Positions 50,136-62,605 of a stretch of 64,000 nucleotides of DNA are shown here, piece after piece (position 1 is the stretch's first letter; each line of letters begins with the position of its first letter). Both the position numbers and the translations under genes were made by a program. The notes under the pieces were generated by a model that saw nothing but the letters and a program-made list of their open reading frames with translations, was not told the origin of the DNA and searched no databases. Source of the stretch: Schinkia azotoformans LMG 9581 (GTDB taxonomy: Bacteria; Bacillota; Bacilli; Bacillales; Bacillaceae_J); contig NZ_AJLR01000045.1 in assembly GCF_000307855.1 (NCBI RefSeq), positions 124,001-188,000 of the forward strand, in the 5' to 3' direction.

Positions 50136-51455
50136 ATGAGTGGACAAAAAAAATATCGTATTGAAACATTAGGAATTCATGGTGGATTACAATTAGATGA
50201 AGGGACTCGTGCACAAGGAACAGCTATCTACCCTTCTAATGCATATTTATTTAAAGATGCAGATCATGCTGCTAATTTATTTAATTTATCTGAGCCTGGC
50301 TACATATATACAAGAATTCATAACCCTACTTGCACTGTTTTTGAGGAAAGAATTGCTCTATTAGAAGGCGGAGTTGGAGCACTTTCTGTAGCAAGTGGTT
50401 CTTCAGCTATTACATTAGCAATTCTAAATATTGCTGGTGCTGGCGATGAGATTGTTGCAGCATCCAATCTTTATGGTGGAACTTACAATCTGTTTGCTCA
50501 AACATTACCGAAATACGGAATTACTGTGAAACTAGTTGACCCAACTGATCCAGAAAACTTCAAAGCAGCGATTACAGATAAAACAAAAGCCATTTTCGCT
50601 GAAACAATTGGAAACCCTAGCTTATATGTATTAGACATCGAAGCAGTGGCAAATGTTGCCCACGCGGCAGGTATTCCTTTAATCGTTGATAATACTTTTG
50701 CAACACCATACCTTTTAAGACCAATCGAATTTGGAGCTGACATCGTTGTTCATTCAGCAACAAAATGGATCGGTGGAAATGGTACGACACTCGGCGGAGT
50801 CATTATTGATGGAGGAAAATTTAATTGGAATTCACCGAAGTTCCCAGGCTTTACCGAGCCGGACCCAAGCTATCATGGTCTAGTTTACGCTGAAGCTATT
50901 GGTGCAGCTGCTTATATTATTAAAGCTAGGGTTCAATTATTGCGTGACATTGGTCCGGCATTAAGTCCATTCAATGCATTCCAACTAAGCTTAGGTTTAG
51001 AGACATTACATGTCCGTATGAAAGAACATATCGCAAACACTAGAAAAGTAGTGGGATACTTACAAAACCATCCTGCTGTTGAGTGGGTATTATATCCGGA
51101 ACTGGAAAATCACCCTTCACATGCTTATGTTTCAAAATACTTACCAAAGGGTGCTGGTTCAGTAGTTGTATTTGGAATTAAAGGTGGACGCGAGGCAGGA
51201 AGAACCCTAATTAATAACGTAGAGCTTTGGTCGCACGTAGCAAATGTCGGCGATGCTAAGAGCTTAATTATTCATCCTGCAAGCACTACCCATTCACAAT
51301 TAAATGAAGAAGACTTGAAAAAATCAGGTGTTTCTGAAGACTTAATCCGTCTATCAATTGGTATTGAAAATATTGACGATATTTTAGAAGATTTAGAGCA
51401 AGCAATTGAAAAAGCAACAGGAGTTACTTCAAGCCTAACTAACGCTGCAAAATAG
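50136..51455 (+). CDS. metY: O-acetylhomoserine sulfhydrylase
   Basis: 439 residues of the Cys/Met-metabolism PLP family. PLP Lys in IVVHSATKWIGGNGTTLGG, YIYTRIHNPTCTVFEERIAL near the N-terminus, and SLIIHPASTTHSQL at the substrate end. The ~440-residue length fits O-acetylhomoserine aminocarboxypropyltransferase, not the ~380-residue MetB/MetI. It makes homocysteine from O-acetylhomoserine and sulfide. ATG 50136 follows AAGGGG; the longer frame includes the terminator. Controlled by the upstream S-box. Confidence 0.93.
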   Translation: MSGQKKYRIETLGIHGGLQLDEGTRAQGTAIYPSNAYLFKDADHAANLFNLSEPGYIYTRIHNPTCTVFEERIALLEGGVGALSVASGSSAITLAILNIAGAGDEIVAASNLYGGTYNLFAQTLPKYGITVKLVDPTDPENFKAAITDKTKAIFAETIGNPSLYVLDIEAVANVAHAAGIPLIVDNTFATPYLLRPIEFGADIVVHSATKWIGGNGTTLGGVIIDGGKFNWNSPKFPGFTEPDPSYHGLVYAEAIGAAAYIIKARVQLLRDIGPALSPFNAFQLSLGLETLHVRMKEHIANTRKVVGYLQNHPAVEWVLYPELENHPSHAYVSKYLPKGAGSVVVFGIKGGREAGRTLINNVELWSHVANVGDAKSLIIHPASTTHSQLNEEDLKKSGVSEDLIRLSIGIENIDDILEDLEQAIEKATGVTSSLTNAAK

Positions 51456-51558
51456 TAAAATATGATTAATAGATGGAAACAGTTAACATTGACATAAAGT
51501 GGTTATCCATGCTAAACTTTCAAACATGCTAATATTTTAATATAATAAATCTTTAAAA

Positions 51559-51645
51559 CTCTTATCAAGAGAGGTGGAGGGATGTGCCCGATGAAACCCG
51601 GCAACCGTCAAGTGACATGGTGCCAATTCACACAGATGAGAGAAA
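51559..51645 (+). ncRNA. SAM-I (S-box) riboswitch of metNPQ
   Basis: CTCTTATCAAGAGAGGTGGA, GATGAAACCCGGCAACC, GACATGGTGCCAATTC and the closing GATGAGAG give a complete S-box. Confidence 0.96.
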
Positions 51646-51655
51646 GGAATCTACC

Positions 51656-51693
51656 AAGCCTTTCTGCCCGTCTGCAGAAAGGCTCTTTTATTA
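51656..51693 (+). terminator. S-box terminator before metN
   Basis: AGCCTTTCTGC-CCGTCT-GCAGAAAGGCT followed by CTTTTATT. Confidence 0.9.
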
Positions 51694-51773
51694 TAGCTCT
51701 CTTTAAGTTATATTTTAGTACTATGAGTGTTGAAAGGTGTATAATAGCATTTGGAAGAAGGTGAACGTTTAGC

Positions 51774-52799
51774 ATGATAACTCTTAAAAATGTCGAAAAG
51801 ATTTTTAAAACAAAAAATGGTGAAGTAAGAGCTGTTGATCATGTTGATTTACAAATCAACCAAGGTGAAATCTATGGAATTATCGGATATAGCGGTGCCG
51901 GAAAAAGTACGTTAATTCGGTTATTAAATAGACTAGAACAAGCAACAGCCGGTTCAGTCGAAGTGGCTGGGCAGGATTTGACAAAAATAAGAGGGGCTAA
52001 TTTACGAAAAGCTCGTCAGGAAATTGGAATGATTTTTCAGCATTTCAATTTATTATGGTCAAGAACTGTAAGAGAAAATATTGCATTTCCTCTTGAAATA
52101 GCAGGTGTAGATAAAGCTGAACGAATGAAGAGAGTAGATGAACTGATTAAGTTGGTTGGTTTAGAAGGCAGGGAAGATGCCTATCCATCGCAGCTAAGTG
52201 GAGGTCAAAAACAAAGAGTCGGGATCGCAAGAGCTTTAGCCAATCGCCCAAAGGTTTTACTTTGTGATGAAGCAACTTCTGCGTTAGACCCACAAACAAC
52301 AGATCAAATCTTAGACTTACTTGTGGATATTAATAAAAAACTAGGGCTAACCATTGTTCTAATTACTCATGAAATGCATGTGATTCGCAAAATTTGTCAC
52401 AATGTGTCAGTCATGGAAAACGGTAAAATTGTTGAGCAAGGGTCTGTCTTGGAAGTATTCCGTAAGCCGCAACAGCCGATTACAAAACGTTTTGTTAATC
52501 AAGTGACAGAGCCTGAGGAAACAAAAGAAACAATTGAACATGTATTAAAGAAATATCCAGATGGTCAAGTTATCCAGTTAACATTTGTTGGGGATGATGC
52601 TGAGCAGCCGCTGATCAATCAATTAATCCGTAAATTTACAATTAATATAAATATTCTTCAAGGGAAAATTTCGCAAACGCAGAGTGGTGCATATGGGACA
52701 TTATTTATCCATCTTGATGGAAGTCCGGATGAAATCAAGGAAGCGATCACCTTTATAAGAAGTCATAAAGTTGATGTGGAGGTGATTGACCATGCTTGA
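51774..52799 (+). CDS. metN: Methionine ABC transporter ATPase MetN
   Basis: 341 residues. Walker A GYSGAGKSTLIRLLN, signature LSGGQKQRVGIARAL, Walker B VLLCDEATSALDPQ, His switch ITHEMHVI. The C-terminal ~90 residues are a NIL domain (VIQLTFVGDDAEQPLINQLI), which senses intracellular methionine. It powers uptake of methionine with MetP and MetQ. ATG 51774 follows GAAGGTG. First gene of an S-box operon. Confidence 0.96.
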   Translation: MITLKNVEKIFKTKNGEVRAVDHVDLQINQGEIYGIIGYSGAGKSTLIRLLNRLEQATAGSVEVAGQDLTKIRGANLRKARQEIGMIFQHFNLLWSRTVRENIAFPLEIAGVDKAERMKRVDELIKLVGLEGREDAYPSQLSGGQKQRVGIARALANRPKVLLCDEATSALDPQTTDQILDLLVDINKKLGLTIVLITHEMHVIRKICHNVSVMENGKIVEQGSVLEVFRKPQQPITKRFVNQVTEPEETKETIEHVLKKYPDGQVIQLTFVGDDAEQPLINQLIRKFTININILQGKISQTQSGAYGTLFIHLDGSPDEIKEAITFIRSHKVDVEVIDHA

Positions 52800-53460
52800 G
52801 ACATTACTTCCGAATGTAAAATGGCCTAAAATGTGGGAAGCGACTGTCGAAACATTATATATGACAGGTATTTCAGTATTTGCTACATTTATTATTGGAA
52901 TAGTCCTCGGTTTGCTGTTATTTTTAACTGCGAAGGGTAATATTTGGGAGAATAAAACGATTAACTCGATCGTAGCTGCATTAGTCAATATATTTAGATC
53001 GATACCGTTTATTATCCTTATTATATTACTGATTCCTTTTACAAAGTTTTTAATTGGCACAATGCTTGGTGCGAACGCTGCCTTGCCAGCCCTTATCATT
53101 GGTGCAGCCCCATTCTATGCAAGGATGGTGGAAATCGCCTTACGTGAAATAGATAAAGGGGTCTTAGAAGCAGCGCGGGCAATGGGAGCAAAAACAAGCA
53201 CGATCATTTTTAAAGTATTATTACCGGAGTCCATGCCGGCTCTTATATCAGGGATTACAGTAACTGCCATTGCCCTTGTCGGATATACAGCGATGGCTGG
53301 TGTTGTAGGTGCAGGCGGACTTGGAAACCTAGCCTATTTGGAAGGATTCCAACGCAATCATAATGATGTAACTATTTTTTCAACGATATTAATTTTAGTA
53401 ATTGTATTTATCATTCAGTTTATTGGTGACGTAGTCACTTCTAAAATAGATAAAAGATAA
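52792..53460 (+). CDS. metP: Methionine ABC transporter permease
   Basis: 222 residues with five membrane helices and the EAA loop EIDKGVLEAARAMGAKTSTI that contacts MetN. ATG 52792 lies 8 bases after GGAGGTG and overlaps the metN stop by 8 bp. Also named MetI in other bacteria. Confidence 0.94.
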   Translation: MLETLLPNVKWPKMWEATVETLYMTGISVFATFIIGIVLGLLLFLTAKGNIWENKTINSIVAALVNIFRSIPFIILIILLIPFTKFLIGTMLGANAALPALIIGAAPFYARMVEIALREIDKGVLEAARAMGAKTSTIIFKVLLPESMPALISGITVTAIALVGYTAMAGVVGAGGLGNLAYLEGFQRNHNDVTIFSTILILVIVFIIQFIGDVVTSKIDKR

Positions 53461-53480
53461 AATAATAGGAGGCAAATTAG

Positions 53481-54353
53481 ATGAAGAAACTATTACTTTT
53501 AGTTACAACACTTTTTGTAGTTTTTGCTCTTGCAGCTTGTGGTGGAGGCAATGCTAAAAAGGAAGAAGCAACTGGGGGAAACCAAGAAGGAACTGCTGAA
53601 CAAACAGAAAAAACTGAATTAACTAAATTAGTTGTGGGTGCATCAAACGTTCCACATGCTGAAATTTTAGAAGAGGCAGAGTCTATTTTAGCTGAAAAAG
53701 GAATCGAATTAAAAATCGTTCCTTTCCAAGACTATATCTTACCTAATAAAGCGTTAAATGATAAAGAAATTGATGCAAACTATTTTCAACATATTCCATA
53801 CTTAGAAGCGCAAAAGAAAGAATTTGGTTATGACTTCGTCAATGCTGGTGGTATTCATATCGAACCAATCGGTATTTATTCTAAAAATTATAAGTCACTT
53901 GAAGAGCTTCCAGAAGGCGCAAAAATTATTATGAGTAACTCGATCCCTGACCATGGCCGTATTTTATCGATGCTTGAAGAAAAAGGCTTAATTAAGTTAA
54001 AAGAAGGTATTGAAAAAACAACAGCAACTTTAGATGATATTATTGAAAATCCAAAAAAATTAAAGTTTGTTGCTGATGTAGAACCTGGTTTATTGCCACA
54101 AGTGTATAACAATGGTGAAGGGGATGCAGCGTTAATCAATGCTAACTATGCATTAGATGCTGGCTTAGACCCTGCTAAAGACCCAATCGCTGTTGAATCA
54201 CCAGAAAATAACCCATACGTTAACGTGATTGCTGTTCGTAGCGGTGATGAAAGTCGTGAAGAAATCAAAACTTTAGTAGAAGTTTTACAATCACAAGAAA
54301 TTGCTGATTTTATTAATGAAAAATACCAAGGTGCAGTTATTCCTGCAAAATAA
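53481..54353 (+). CDS. metQ: Methionine-binding lipoprotein MetQ
   Basis: 290 residues. Lipobox FALAACGGG at about 15-23. NlpA-family binding domain: KLVVGASNVPHAEILEEAES, LPNKALNDKEIDANYFQHIP, and ALINANYALDAGLDPAKDPI. It delivers methionine to MetNP at the outer face of the membrane. A Thr/Glu/Gln-rich linker follows the lipid anchor. Terminator directly downstream. Confidence 0.95.
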   Translation: MKKLLLLVTTLFVVFALAACGGGNAKKEEATGGNQEGTAEQTEKTELTKLVVGASNVPHAEILEEAESILAEKGIELKIVPFQDYILPNKALNDKEIDANYFQHIPYLEAQKKEFGYDFVNAGGIHIEPIGIYSKNYKSLEELPEGAKIIMSNSIPDHGRILSMLEEKGLIKLKEGIEKTTATLDDIIENPKKLKFVADVEPGLLPQVYNNGEGDAALINANYALDAGLDPAKDPIAVESPENNPYVNVIAVRSGDESREEIKTLVEVLQSQEIADFINEKYQGAVIPAK

Positions 54354-54359
54354 AAAGTA

Positions 54360-54406
54360 AAAATAGACATGAGGATGTTGAAACTATCCTCATGTCTATT
54401 TGTGCT
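54360..54406 (+). terminator. Intrinsic terminator after metQ
   Basis: AAATAGACATGAGGAT pairs with ATCCTCATGTCTATTT around GTTGAAACT. Confidence 0.9.
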
Positions 54407-54509
54407 GGATGCATGTTTTATCGAATATTACAAAAACTAGAAGAAATAGTGGGAATATACTTTTTAAACATTTTAGTATAAAAAGTATCATTAACAAAAT
54501 AACTCATGG

Positions 54510-54538
54510 TTGATAAGTATTATCTTTTGGTATAGAAT
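54510..54538 (+). promoter_or_regulatory. Promoter of sufCDSUB
   Basis: TTGATA (54510-54515), a 17-bp spacer and TAGAAT (54533-54538). GAGAAT repeated 11 bp apart follows at ~54543; it is not a good Fur box. Confidence 0.5.
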
Positions 54539-54622
54539 TAGAATGAGAATAGATTGAGAATGAAAGCTCCTTTTATAAAAACGTTGTAAATAAAGGGACT
54601 AGTATAATATGGAGGTATTAAA

Positions 54623-55405
54623 ATGTCATCTACTTTATCAATTAAAGATCTACATGTTGAGATTGAGGGAAAAGAAATTTTAAAAGGTGTGAACCTTGAA
54701 GTGAAGGGTGGAGAGATTCATGCGATCATGGGTCCAAACGGAACGGGTAAATCAACCCTTGCCTCGGCAATCATGGGACATCCTAAATATACGGTAACTA
54801 AAGGTAGTATAACATTAGATGGACAGAATGTGCTAGAGATGGCAGTAGATGAGCGTGCTCGTGCGGGCTTGTTTTTGGGTATGCAATATCCAAGTGAAAT
54901 CACGGGTGTTACAAATTCCGACTTTTTAAGATCTGCAATAAATGCTCGTCGTGGTGAAGGAAATGAAATTTCATTAATGAAATTTATTAAGTCTATGGAC
55001 AAAACAATGCAGTTTTTAGATATGGATATTAATATGGCTCAACGCTACTTAAATGAAGGTTTCTCTGGTGGAGAGAAAAAGCGAAATGAAATTTTACAAT
55101 TAATGATGTTAGAGCCAAAAATTGCTATTTTAGACGAAATTGACTCTGGTCTAGATATTGATGCGTTAAAGGTTGTTTCAAAAGGAATTAACGAAATGCG
55201 CGGAGAAAACTTTGGCTGTCTAATGATCACTCACTATCAACGCTTATTAAACTATATTACACCTGATGTTGTTCATGTTATGATGCAAGGCCGTGTTGTT
55301 AAAACTGGCGGTGCTGAACTGGCTGAGCGTTTGGAAGCAGAAGGATACGATTGGATCAAAAAGGAACTAGGAATCGAAGACGAAACAGTGGAGACAGAAG
55401 CGTAA
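54623..55405 (+). CDS. sufC: Fe-S cluster assembly ATPase SufC
   Basis: 260 residues of ABC-type ATPase: Walker A MGPNGTGKSTLASA, signature FSGGEKKRNEI, Walker B IAILDEIDSGLDID. It binds SufB and SufD and drives cluster assembly on the SufBCD scaffold. ATG 54623 follows TGGAGG. First gene of the operon, in the Firmicutes order C-D-S-U-B. Confidence 0.97.
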   Translation: MSSTLSIKDLHVEIEGKEILKGVNLEVKGGEIHAIMGPNGTGKSTLASAIMGHPKYTVTKGSITLDGQNVLEMAVDERARAGLFLGMQYPSEITGVTNSDFLRSAINARRGEGNEISLMKFIKSMDKTMQFLDMDINMAQRYLNEGFSGGEKKRNEILQLMMLEPKIAILDEIDSGLDIDALKVVSKGINEMRGENFGCLMITHYQRLLNYITPDVVHVMMQGRVVKTGGAELAERLEAEGYDWIKKELGIEDETVETEA

Positions 55406-55426
55406 TAGCAGTGAGGAGGAATTTTG

Positions 55427-58405
<2,979 letters not shown>

Positions 58406-58449
58406 GAATCAGCTTTTCTCTTACACCCAATTTAGGAGGGGATATTAAG

Positions 58450-59847
58450 ATGGCAAAGAAAATGCCGGAGATCGGCGATTATAAATATGGCTTTAAAGAT
58501 AAAGACGTTTCTATTTTCAGATCGAAGCGTGGATTAACAGAAGAAATCGTAACAGAAATTTCAAAAATGAAAAAAGAACCACAATGGATGTTAGATTTTC
58601 GCTTAAAATCTCTAGAATTATTTTACAAAATGCCGATGCCACAATGGGGCGGGGATTTAAGCGAGTTAAACTTCGATGAAATTACGTATTATGTTAAGCC
58701 TTCAGAGAAGTCCGAGAAATCTTGGGATGAGGTTCCTGAAGAAATTAAGAATACGTTTGATAAACTAGGTATTCCTGAAGCAGAGCAAAAATATTTAGCA
58801 GGGGTTTCTGCTCAATATGAATCTGAGGTTGTTTATCATAATATGAAGGAAGACCTTGAAAAACTAGGTATTGTTTTTAAAGATACTGATTCTGCATTAA
58901 AAGAAAATGAAGATATCTTTAGAAAATATTTCGGGACAGTTGTCCCGCCTGCAGATAATAAATTTGCAGCCCTTAATTCAGCTGTATGGTCTGGTGGTTC
59001 CTTTATCTATGTACCGAAAGGTGTAAAGGTAGATACACCGCTGCAAGCGTATTTCCGTATTAACTCTGAGAATATGGGACAATTTGAACGTACACTCATT
59101 ATCGTTGATGATGATGCATCGGTTCATTACGTTGAAGGCTGTACAGCACCAGTTTATACAACAAACTCCCTTCATAGTGCGGTTGTAGAAATTATCGTTG
59201 GTAAAAATGCATACTGCCGTTATACAACAATTCAAAACTGGGCAAATAACGTTTTCAACCTTGTTACAAAGCGTACAACAGTTGATGCCTACGGTACAAT
59301 GGAATGGGTTGATGGCAACATCGGTTCTAAGCTGACAATGAAATATCCAGCCTGTATTTTGAAAGGTGAAGGCGCACGTGGTCTTACACTTTCAATTGCG
59401 ATTGCTGGTAAAGGACAGCATCAGGATGCTGGTGCGAAGATGATTCACCTAGCACCGAATACTTCATCCACTATTGTTTCTAAGTCCATCTCTAAGCATG
59501 GCGGAAACGTAACCTATCGTGGTGTCGTACACTTTGGCAAAAAGGCTGATGGCTCTCGTTCAAACGTTGAATGTGACACATTGATTATGGATAATAAATC
59601 AAAATCAGATACAATTCCATACAATGAAGTTCATACAGAAAATATTTCGCTTGAACACGAAGCGAAAGTTTCAAAAGTATCAGAAGAACAGCTCTTCTAC
59701 CTAATGAGCAGAGGTATTTCAGAACAAGAAGCTACAGAAATGATCGTAATGGGCTTTATCGAACCATTTACACGTGAACTTCCAATGGAATATGCGGTTG
59801 AAATGAATCGTTTGATCAAGTTTGAGATGGAAGGCAGCATTGGCTAA
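58450..59847 (+). CDS. sufB: Fe-S cluster assembly protein SufB
   Basis: 465 residues. [20 protein letters not shown] at the N-terminus and SufBD core with [20 protein letters not shown] (Cys for sulfur entry), [14 protein letters not shown] and [20 protein letters not shown]. It is the scaffold subunit on which the cluster is built. ATG 58450 follows GGAGGGG. An integrated element begins 67 bp after its stop codon. Confidence 0.97.
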   Translation: MAKKMPEIGDYKYGFKDKDVSIFRSKRGLTEEIVTEISKMKKEPQWMLDFRLKSLELFYKMPMPQWGGDLSELNFDEITYYVKPSEKSEKSWDEVPEEIKNTFDKLGIPEAEQKYLAGVSAQYESEVVYHNMKEDLEKLGIVFKDTDSALKENEDIFRKYFGTVVPPADNKFAALNSAVWSGGSFIYVPKGVKVDTPLQAYFRINSENMGQFERTLIIVDDDASVHYVEGCTAPVYTTNSLHSAVVEIIVGKNAYCRYTTIQNWANNVFNLVTKRTTVDAYGTMEWVDGNIGSKLTMKYPACILKGEGARGLTLSIAIAGKGQHQDAGAKMIHLAPNTSSTIVSKSISKHGGNVTYRGVVHFGKKADGSRSNVECDTLIMDNKSKSDTIPYNEVHTENISLEHEAKVSKVSEEQLFYLMSRGISEQEATEMIVMGFIEPFTRELPMEYAVEMNRLIKFEMEGSIG

Positions 59848-59914
59848 ACCTTGATAGACAAGGGCTTTGTGGTGATATTTTAATGTGTTGCCCACCATTT
59901 GCCCACCAAGGTAA
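59848..59914. other. Probable left attachment region of the integrated element
   Basis: The gap between the sufB stop and the integrase end contains ACCTTGATAGACAAGGGCTT (a CCTTGAT/ACAAGG inverted pair) and a short direct repeat TTGCCCACCA, twice 12 bp apart. Such arm and core features are usual at attL. The core cannot be fixed without the right end, which is outside the window. Confidence 0.35.
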
Positions 59915-61102
59915 TTAAAACTTAATATATTGAGAGTAGAGTTCCAATGCTTCATTCTCAATTTTTTCAGTAATGTGTAAATACGTATCTGCGGTGACTT
60001 TCGTACTGGCATGTCCGAGTCGCTCGGATACGTATTTTATATTTGCCCCTGCTTCTAATAAATGAACGGCATGCGAGTGCCTCAGAGCATGAGGGGATAA
60101 TACAGGAAGATCTGTCCGCTTGCATACTTCCTTGAAATACTCTCTTACAACGTTTGTTCTTAACCACCGACCATCATGTTGGTGAAACATAACATTGTCT
60201 TTTGAAGCTTTATAATTCTTATAGCGGAGAATAACCTCATTTTGATTAATTTTATGTTTTTTCAATAACTTAACTGTTTGCTCATCTAATTTAACTATCC
60301 GCACACTTTTTAATGATTTTGGAGTTGAAATGTACGGTGTTGAATTTAAAGGATAAACAAGCGTTTTGGTAATACTTATTGATTTTTCTTTTTCGTTGAA
60401 ATCATCCCATGTTAGTGCAAGGGCTTCTCCAATCCGAATACCGGTGCGAGCCATCAACGAGAATAGTACATAATATTGAATTGAGTGTTTATATTTTGCA
60501 TTCTTTTGTGGTGTTTTTAAAGAGTTCAAGAATTTTTCAAGTTGTTCTTTTGAAAAATACTGAACACGGTTAGTATTTTCAACATCCTTTGGTATCTTAA
60601 TTTTTTGAATTGGATTTTCTCGAATAATATGAAACTCATGAACTGCATCATGTATAGCTGAACTAAAAATGCTGTGTATCCGGCGCACGGTTCCTTCGCT
60701 ATAGTGGTCACGGAGTTCATTTATCCATTTTTGATATTCTGTCCTTGTTATGTCTTTAAGTCGATATTTTCCCCATCGCGGTAAAATGTTCAATCTAACA
60801 TTACGTTCCTGAACGGAGTACGTGATCGGTTTGACGTTAGGCTTCTTAAAAACTTCTAGCCATTCGCTAAAGTAATTAAGAACAACCTCATTTCCATTTT
60901 CGGCAAAGCCAAACTGATTGATCTTTAATTCTTCTTCTGCAGCTGCCAGTTGTGCTTCTTTCTTAGATGTAAAACCGCCTTTAGATTTCTCTTTTGTTTT
61001 CCCGGTTTGCCGGTCTACATATTTAATTCTGTACTCCCATTTTGCCCCACATGTACATTTCTTCTTTTCGCATGTACATCCGCGTTTTCGAAAACTAGCC
61101 AT
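59915..61102 (-). CDS. int: Tyrosine recombinase (phage/ICE integrase)
   Basis: 395 residues. N-terminal AP2-like arm-binding part with a Cys cluster (RGCTCEKKKCTCGAKW), SAM-like core-binding domain (~65-165), catalytic domain with Arg in MARTGIRIGEAL, HxxR in SPHALRHSHAVHLL, His in RLGHASTKVTADTYLH and the Tyr in DTYLH. It integrates and excises the element beginning here. ATG 61102 follows AAAGGAGTGA. It reads towards sufB, placing attL just after its end. The Cys cluster suggests zinc binding. Confidence 0.93.
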   Translation of the reverse strand: MASFRKRGCTCEKKKCTCGAKWEYRIKYVDRQTGKTKEKSKGGFTSKKEAQLAAAEEELKINQFGFAENGNEVVLNYFSEWLEVFKKPNVKPITYSVQERNVRLNILPRWGKYRLKDITRTEYQKWINELRDHYSEGTVRRIHSIFSSAIHDAVHEFHIIRENPIQKIKIPKDVENTNRVQYFSKEQLEKFLNSLKTPQKNAKYKHSIQYYVLFSLMARTGIRIGEALALTWDDFNEKEKSISITKTLVYPLNSTPYISTPKSLKSVRIVKLDEQTVKLLKKHKINQNEVILRYKNYKASKDNVMFHQHDGRWLRTNVVREYFKEVCKRTDLPVLSPHALRHSHAVHLLEAGANIKYVSERLGHASTKVTADTYLHITEKIENEALELYSQYIKF

Positions 61103-61127
61103 GTAAATCACTCCTTTATTTGCAAAC

Positions 61128-61157
61128 AAGAGCAGACAAATGAGCCTGCTCTTGCTG
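61128..61157 (-). terminator. Hairpin between fic and int
   Basis: CAAGAGCAG-ACAAATGAGC-CTGCTCTTG, a 9-bp stem. On the minus strand it is followed by TTTGC only, so it may be a weak terminator or an mRNA structure upstream of int. Confidence 0.45.
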
Positions 61158-61160
61158 TTT

Positions 61161-61186
61161 TTAATTAATTAGCGCTAGTTAATTAA
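61161..61186. repeat. 26-bp near-perfect palindrome
   Basis: TTAATTAATTAGC pairs with GCTAGTTAATTAA at 12 of 13 positions on each arm. It lies 7 bp after the end of the Fic gene. Confidence 0.7.
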
Positions 61187-61192
61187 TTCATT

Positions 61193-61915
61193 TTATTCCA
61201 TTGTTTCTGGTGGGATCTGTTTATTTTCTTTATTTTGAAATCTACGATGGCGTTCTTGTTCTTCTGCCAACATTTTTTCCATGAATAGGGTAAACTGTGT
61301 TACATCTTGTTCGGATAATAAACGTAAATAAGTCGCTTTATCATTGCTGTTAATGATGAGTGGTTCGAAATCATGCTGCAAAAGAGAGTAGTTCATCACC
61401 ATTCGTCCTGTACGCCCATTCCCATCTGCGAATGGATGAATCCGTTCAAAAGCAATGTGAGCTTCCGCAATTATGCTCCATTTTTCTTTCGAAGATGTTG
61501 CATTGTCTAAACGATAGTTGAGATTATCCACCCATTGTTGCATAAGTAGAGGTGTTTCCTGTACGCTTGCTGTCATGAAATCAGCACCCACAATCGCATT
61601 TTCAACAGACTTAAATTGTCCTCGATCGTATTGCAGACGATCCATTAATAAAGAATGAATTTCTTTAACTGTATGCAGTTGGAGCGGCTCATTGTGTGCT
61701 AATGCTTTAAGTACATAGTGGAATGCCTGTTCATGATTTTTGATCTCATACACTTCTCTTAAATCAAGACTGCGGTTACTTGATACTTGATTGTGCAGAA
61801 TGATAGAAATCGTTTCTGCCAATGTAATTGTGTTGCCTTCTATTGCAGAAGAATGATGCGCCATTCGTACAAGGATGTCGTCTAGGTATTCTTTGGACCA
61901 CTGTTTCATTTTCAA
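61193..61915 (-). CDS. Fic-domain protein
   Basis: 240 residues. Active-site loop HPFADGNGRTGRMV matches HxFx(D/E)GNGRxxR, so it should transfer AMP (or another nucleotide) to a protein hydroxyl. The N-terminal helix has SSAIEGNT, which fits the inhibitory (S/T)xxxE(G/N) motif of class II Fic proteins, where the Glu blocks ATP until relieved. It lies in the lysogeny module between integrase and repressor, on the same strand as both, with no antitoxin gene needed for class II. A role in phage defence or host modulation is possible. Confidence 0.88.
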   Translation of the reverse strand: MKMKQWSKEYLDDILVRMAHHSSAIEGNTITLAETISIILHNQVSSNRSLDLREVYEIKNHEQAFHYVLKALAHNEPLQLHTVKEIHSLLMDRLQYDRGQFKSVENAIVGADFMTASVQETPLLMQQWVDNLNYRLDNATSSKEKWSIIAEAHIAFERIHPFADGNGRTGRMVMNYSLLQHDFEPLIINSNDKATYLRLLSEQDVTQFTLFMEKMLAEEQERHRRFQNKENKQIPPETME

Positions 61916-61926
61916 TTCCTCCTTTC

Positions 61927-62583
61927 TTAAGATAAGTCCCTTGTTACACGTACCGCTTTTCCGATGATTCTTACGGGGTTGTTTTCATCAACAATGATGG
62001 GACTATGTATCGGATTATCTGGCATCAACATGATATAGTCGCCTTGTTTGCGTATTCTTTTCAAGGTTGCTTCTGTATCACCATTAACAAGCACAGCCGC
62101 AATCTGCCCGTATTCCACTTCCGGTTGTTCACGTATAAGTACATGTGACCCATCAGGTATCGTTGGCTCCATGGAATCGCCTTTAGCTTCGAGATAAAAA
62201 ATATTTCCACTAGGTAAGGTATCCGGGGACTCGTACCGGTATCCCTTTAAATTTTGTTCTGCCAACAGGGGATCCCCACAAGCGATGGTGCCCAGAATCG
62301 GTACAGGTACGGTCATGGGTGCGACAGGGATTAGGTTGCTGGGATTTCCATCTGTTTGTTTGAAGCTAGGGTCTATTTCAGATTTTGGTACTCCAAACGC
62401 TTCTGATAGTTTCTCTACGTTTCCGGGACTAATTAATGTTCTGCAATTTATATAGTCAGAAAGCGTGCTTTTTGAAATACCTGATTTTTCACTAAGTTTC
62501 AGTTGGGTCCATCCCCTAGCGGTTCTTAATCGCGTTATATTATCTGATATTTGCTTTTTTAAAGGTAAGTCTCGATCGATCAT
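61927..62583 (-). CDS. S24-type self-cleaving phage repressor
   Basis: 218 residues. N-terminal HTH (ITRLRTARGWTQLKLSEKSG, ISKSTLSDYINCRT). C-terminal LexA/CI peptidase: cleavage region GTIACGDPLLAEQNLKGY (Cys-Gly in place of Ala-Gly), nucleophile Ser in AKGDSMEPTIPDGS, general-base Lys in EATLKRIRKQGDY. DNA damage with RecA is expected to cleave it and induce the element. ATG 62583 follows AAAGGGGGTGA; the much longer open frame to 62868 covers the operator region and is rejected. Confidence 0.93.
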   Translation of the reverse strand: MIDRDLPLKKQISDNITRLRTARGWTQLKLSEKSGISKSTLSDYINCRTLISPGNVEKLSEAFGVPKSEIDPSFKQTDGNPSNLIPVAPMTVPVPILGTIACGDPLLAEQNLKGYRYESPDTLPSGNIFYLEAKGDSMEPTIPDGSHVLIREQPEVEYGQIAAVLVNGDTEATLKRIRKQGDYIMLMPDNPIHSPIIVDENNPVRIIGKAVRVTRDLS

Positions 62584-62605
62584 TAAATCACCCCCTTTCC
62601 TTTGT

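Noticed and set aside
54540-54575. Fur-box-like sequence (repeated GAGAAT) before sufC
   Set aside because: The repeats are direct, not the inverted GATAAT-ATTATC arrangement, so a Fur site is not supported.
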